NCBI GenBank assembly: GCA_964355975.1
Contig: CAYHFW010000001.1
Span: forward strand, 62,001 to 126,000
Origin: F1-60-MAGs104 sp964355975
GTDB lineage: Bacteria > Planctomycetota > Phycisphaerae > Phycisphaerales > SM1A02
Direction: 5' to 3'
DNA: 64,000 nucleotides
Shown here piece by piece: positions 62,291-64,000 of the stretch. A model generated the notes under the pieces. The model searched no databases and was not told the DNA's origin. It saw only the letters and a list, made by a program, of their open reading frames with translations. The position numbers and the translations under genes were made by a program. Each line of letters begins with the position of its first letter. The first letter of the stretch is position 1.

Positions 62291-63251
62291 GCGTCGTAGC
62301 CTCCTTTGCGAGATTCATGATTTCGTCGGCGATCGTGGGGTCAAACTGGTGGAGATTCTTCTCGAGAAACACGAAGAGCCCCGCGCGACTCTCAGTGCGG
62401 CGCTTCAGAATCTCGGCGAGACCCGCAACAAACCGCGATCCTGCCGAGTCGTGCTCAATCGATTCGTCGAGCATCTCGTGATGAAAAACATCTGCGTGCT
62501 TCGCGTGTGGCACCTCGACCACTGTGCGCGTGTAGCCAGTGCGCGCGACATCAATGCGCAGCGCCGCCGGCGTGTGCGCGGTCGCAGCGTCACTGCGAGA
62601 ACGGCGGCTGATGTTGCCCGGAGTCGTCCACAGCGTGTTCCCGCATTGCACATCGCCCAGTTGCCGATGAATGTGTCCATTGATCATGAGATCAATCCGA
62701 TCGATTGGGCGGGGCTTCCAACGACCCTGGGTTTCATATCCAGGAACGAGGATGTCGTGATGGGTCAGCCAAAGAACGATTGGCGATTCGCCACACTCTG
62801 TGGCTGGGCAGAAGTGATCCGGGATTGCCTTGCGATAGGACGAGCCGCCGATCACCACCGCCTGACCGTTCATCGTCCCGATCCACGGGGCATCGTCAAG
62901 TAGTCGAATCGAGCGCGCTCTCACGAGGAGCGAGAGGGAATCATGCGCAGAGAGTTCTGGGTCGGCGCAATCATGGTTGCCGTAGATGCCAACGCAGTCC
63001 ATTCCCTCAAGGAGCCCGATCAAATCGCAGATCATCCAGGTTGGATTGTCACGGGGTTTGTCGAAGAGATCGCCGAGAAGCACGGGGAGTAGCCGGTGAC
63101 TGCGCGCGTAGTCGATGCACCAGCGAAGTTTTTCGAGGATGACATGGGGGTAATCGTCCTTTCGAAATCCAGGAACTCGACCTTCGAGGTGTGGATCACC
63201 GATGACGAGCAATCCAGTCAAGTTCGATTCATGAGCGCAGTCGTCAACCAT
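62277..63251 (-). CDS. Mre11/SbcD-like metallophosphoesterase
   Basis: 324 residues. All five nuclease motifs are present: GDPHLEG (D19, H21), GDLFD (60-64), GNHD (91-94), WLTHHDI (H164/H165) and NGHIHRQ (192-195). A roughly 110-residue C-terminal part would be the capping or partner-binding region. Mre11-type nucleases work with Rad50-type ATPases on DNA ends and hairpins. The ATG at 63251 overlaps the upstream stop by 8 bp; the longer frame from 63314 overlaps it by 71 bp and is less likely. Confidence 0.85.
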   Translation of the reverse strand: MVDDCAHESNLTGLLVIGDPHLEGRVPGFRKDDYPHVILEKLRWCIDYARSHRLLPVLLGDLFDKPRDNPTWMICDLIGLLEGMDCVGIYGNHDCADPELSAHDSLSLLVRARSIRLLDDAPWIGTMNGQAVVIGGSSYRKAIPDHFCPATECGESPIVLWLTHHDILVPGYETQGRWKPRPIDRIDLMINGHIHRQLGDVQCGNTLWTTPGNISRRSRSDAATAHTPAALRIDVARTGYTRTVVEVPHAKHADVFHHEMLDESIEHDSAGSRFVAGLAEILKRRTESRAGLFVFLEKNLHQFDPTIADEIMNLAKEATTHAKE

Positions 63252-64000
63252 TCCTGTGCTCCATGGACGATCTGTGAAAGTGCGCCTCGAGTTTCGATGG
63301 ATCGAGTACTGCACCGCAAGTTGGGCACGCGGGCTGTTCTAGAACCACAGCGGCAAGCTCGCCTTCGAGTTGCCTGTGCTGATCAGCCAACTCATGGGCG
63401 AGGAGATTCAACTCGCTCGCCATGCGCATCTCACGATCGAGCGAATCGATCGCCGCCGTGAGCTGATTCGTGTCTGGGAACTCCCCGATCGGTTCGATCG
63501 ACTCAACACAATGTTGAATCTGCTCGCTGAGTGCGAGTTGCCGCCGCTGTCGGTCGAGTGCCGCGATCAACTTTCGCAACTCGGGTTCGCTCTGAAAAGT
63601 TGGAGGCGTTTCGATCGATCCAATCGCGCTGCCCACCGCCTGTGCATACGCAACCTGGCTGCCTAGATGCGTGGTCGCCTGGATGCAAGCCGCCAAGGCG
63701 TGCGTTTCGCCCATTTCTGGTGGTGGATAGAGGTCGGCGGTGGCGCGAGCGCGCGTGCAGTTGATGCGATACGACTTCTCCGCCGCCTGCAAACTGTCGA
63801 TTCTGGCCTGCAATCTCGCAATGTCCGCGTCGGATCCATCAAGTTCATTCTGAAGTGATTCGATGGATGCGAGGCGCGATTCCAACTGCGCGACCGAGCC
63901 GAGTGCGCTCAATTCTCGTTCGAGTTGAACCAGAGTCGCATCGAGTTGCTTGTGTTCACGCTTCGCCTCGACCGTCCGTTGCTGGTGCAGCCTCTGCATC
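63244..64000 (-). CDS. Rad50/SbcC-like coiled-coil protein ending in a zinc hook (5' truncated)
   Basis: At least 252 residues; the frame is open to the right window edge, so the N-terminus (expected to hold Walker A) is outside. The visible part is coiled coil and then CPTCG (C225, C228 in the visible fragment), the CxxC of a Rad50 zinc hook. Only 22 residues follow, LDPSKLEAHFH... and the stop. A normal SbcC would continue into a return coil and the C-lobe; here those are in separate genes downstream. The Met at 63999 is probably internal. Confidence 0.75.
   Translation of the reverse strand, partial: MQRLHQQRTVEAKREHKQLDATLVQLERELSALGSVAQLESRLASIESLQNELDGSDADIARLQARIDSLQAAEKSYRINCTRARATADLYPPPEMGETHALAACIQATTHLGSQVAYAQAVGSAIGSIETPPTFQSEPELRKLIAALDRQRRQLALSEQIQHCVESIEPIGEFPDTNQLTAAIDSLDREMRMASELNLLAHELADQHRQLEGELAAVVLEQPACPTCGAVLDPSKLEAHFHRSSMEHRNG

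Noticed and set aside
61201..64000. A cas gene operon beside the array
   Set aside because: The genes here are Rad50/Mre11-like and coiled coil; none shows Cas1, Cas2, Cas3, Cas9, Cas12 or Cas10 motifs.

Overview
The window looks like chromosome from a GC-rich Planctomycetota bacterium, probably of the Phycisphaerae. This is inferred from three things: secreted beta-propeller proteins ending in paired dockerin-like Asp-rich motifs with a 'LSRWG' style tail, a zinc-ribbon/multi-membrane protein of a planctomycete type, and two GroEL genes around one GroES. No rRNA or tRNA gene was recognised, so the placement is not certain.

Layout, left to right. 1-6.8 kb: the end of an outer-membrane-type barrel protein, a metallophosphoesterase, then leftward genes for a saccharopine-dehydrogenase-family enzyme, an M3 oligopeptidase, IspE and a secreted FG-GAP-like protein. 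6.9-12.7 kb: nadA and a 1497-residue AsmA-like protein. 12.7-19.4 kb: an isolated nuoI, then an ATP synthase cluster (atpZ/I-like, atpI-like, atpB-E-F-H-A) that stops after atpA and runs into a sugar-nucleotide epimerase. 19.7-28.2 kb: a yeast-FCY1-like cytosine deaminase coupled to a 1764-residue coiled-coil/membrane protein, then ftsK. 28.3-31.1 kb: a dehydratase/ACP/dehydratase trio and an aldehyde dehydrogenase. 31.1-32.7 kb: a GIY-YIG/RAMA nuclease gene and a scarred stretch holding an orphan dockerin-like remnant. 32.7-38.7 kb: coaD, a degenerate metallo-beta-lactamase-fold protein, and the overlapping chain panB-htrA-oppF-like-unknown-thyX. 39-47.4 kb: a dihydrouridine synthase, a second propeller protein, a dienelactone hydrolase, a methyltransferase, a divergent rhodanese/2-oxoacid decarboxylase pair, and two tandem K+ channel paralogues. 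47.4-55.9 kb: a leftward protein-homeostasis and RNA block (groEL1-groES-groEL2-dnaJ-grpE-fmdB-like-rnr). 56-59.3 kb: a zinc-ribbon membrane protein, a MoxR ATPase, an unknown and a LON-domain protein.

The right end (59.3-64 kb) is accessory. It holds a frameshifted BrnT-type toxin gene next to an assembly gap, a CRISPR array of at least 19 copies of a 36-base repeat (itself broken by a second 100-N gap), and no recognisable cas gene. Beyond it lies a tightly overlapping leftward operon in which a Rad50/SbcC-like ATPase appears split at its zinc hook into separate polypeptides. These surround an Mre11/SbcD-like nuclease and a small coiled-coil protein. This operon is the best candidate here for an undescribed system.

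A second notable signal is a two-module palindromic element. It occurs twice (19.5 and 38.8 kb), both times between the 3' ends of convergent genes, with module order swapped and with paired base changes in a closing stem.
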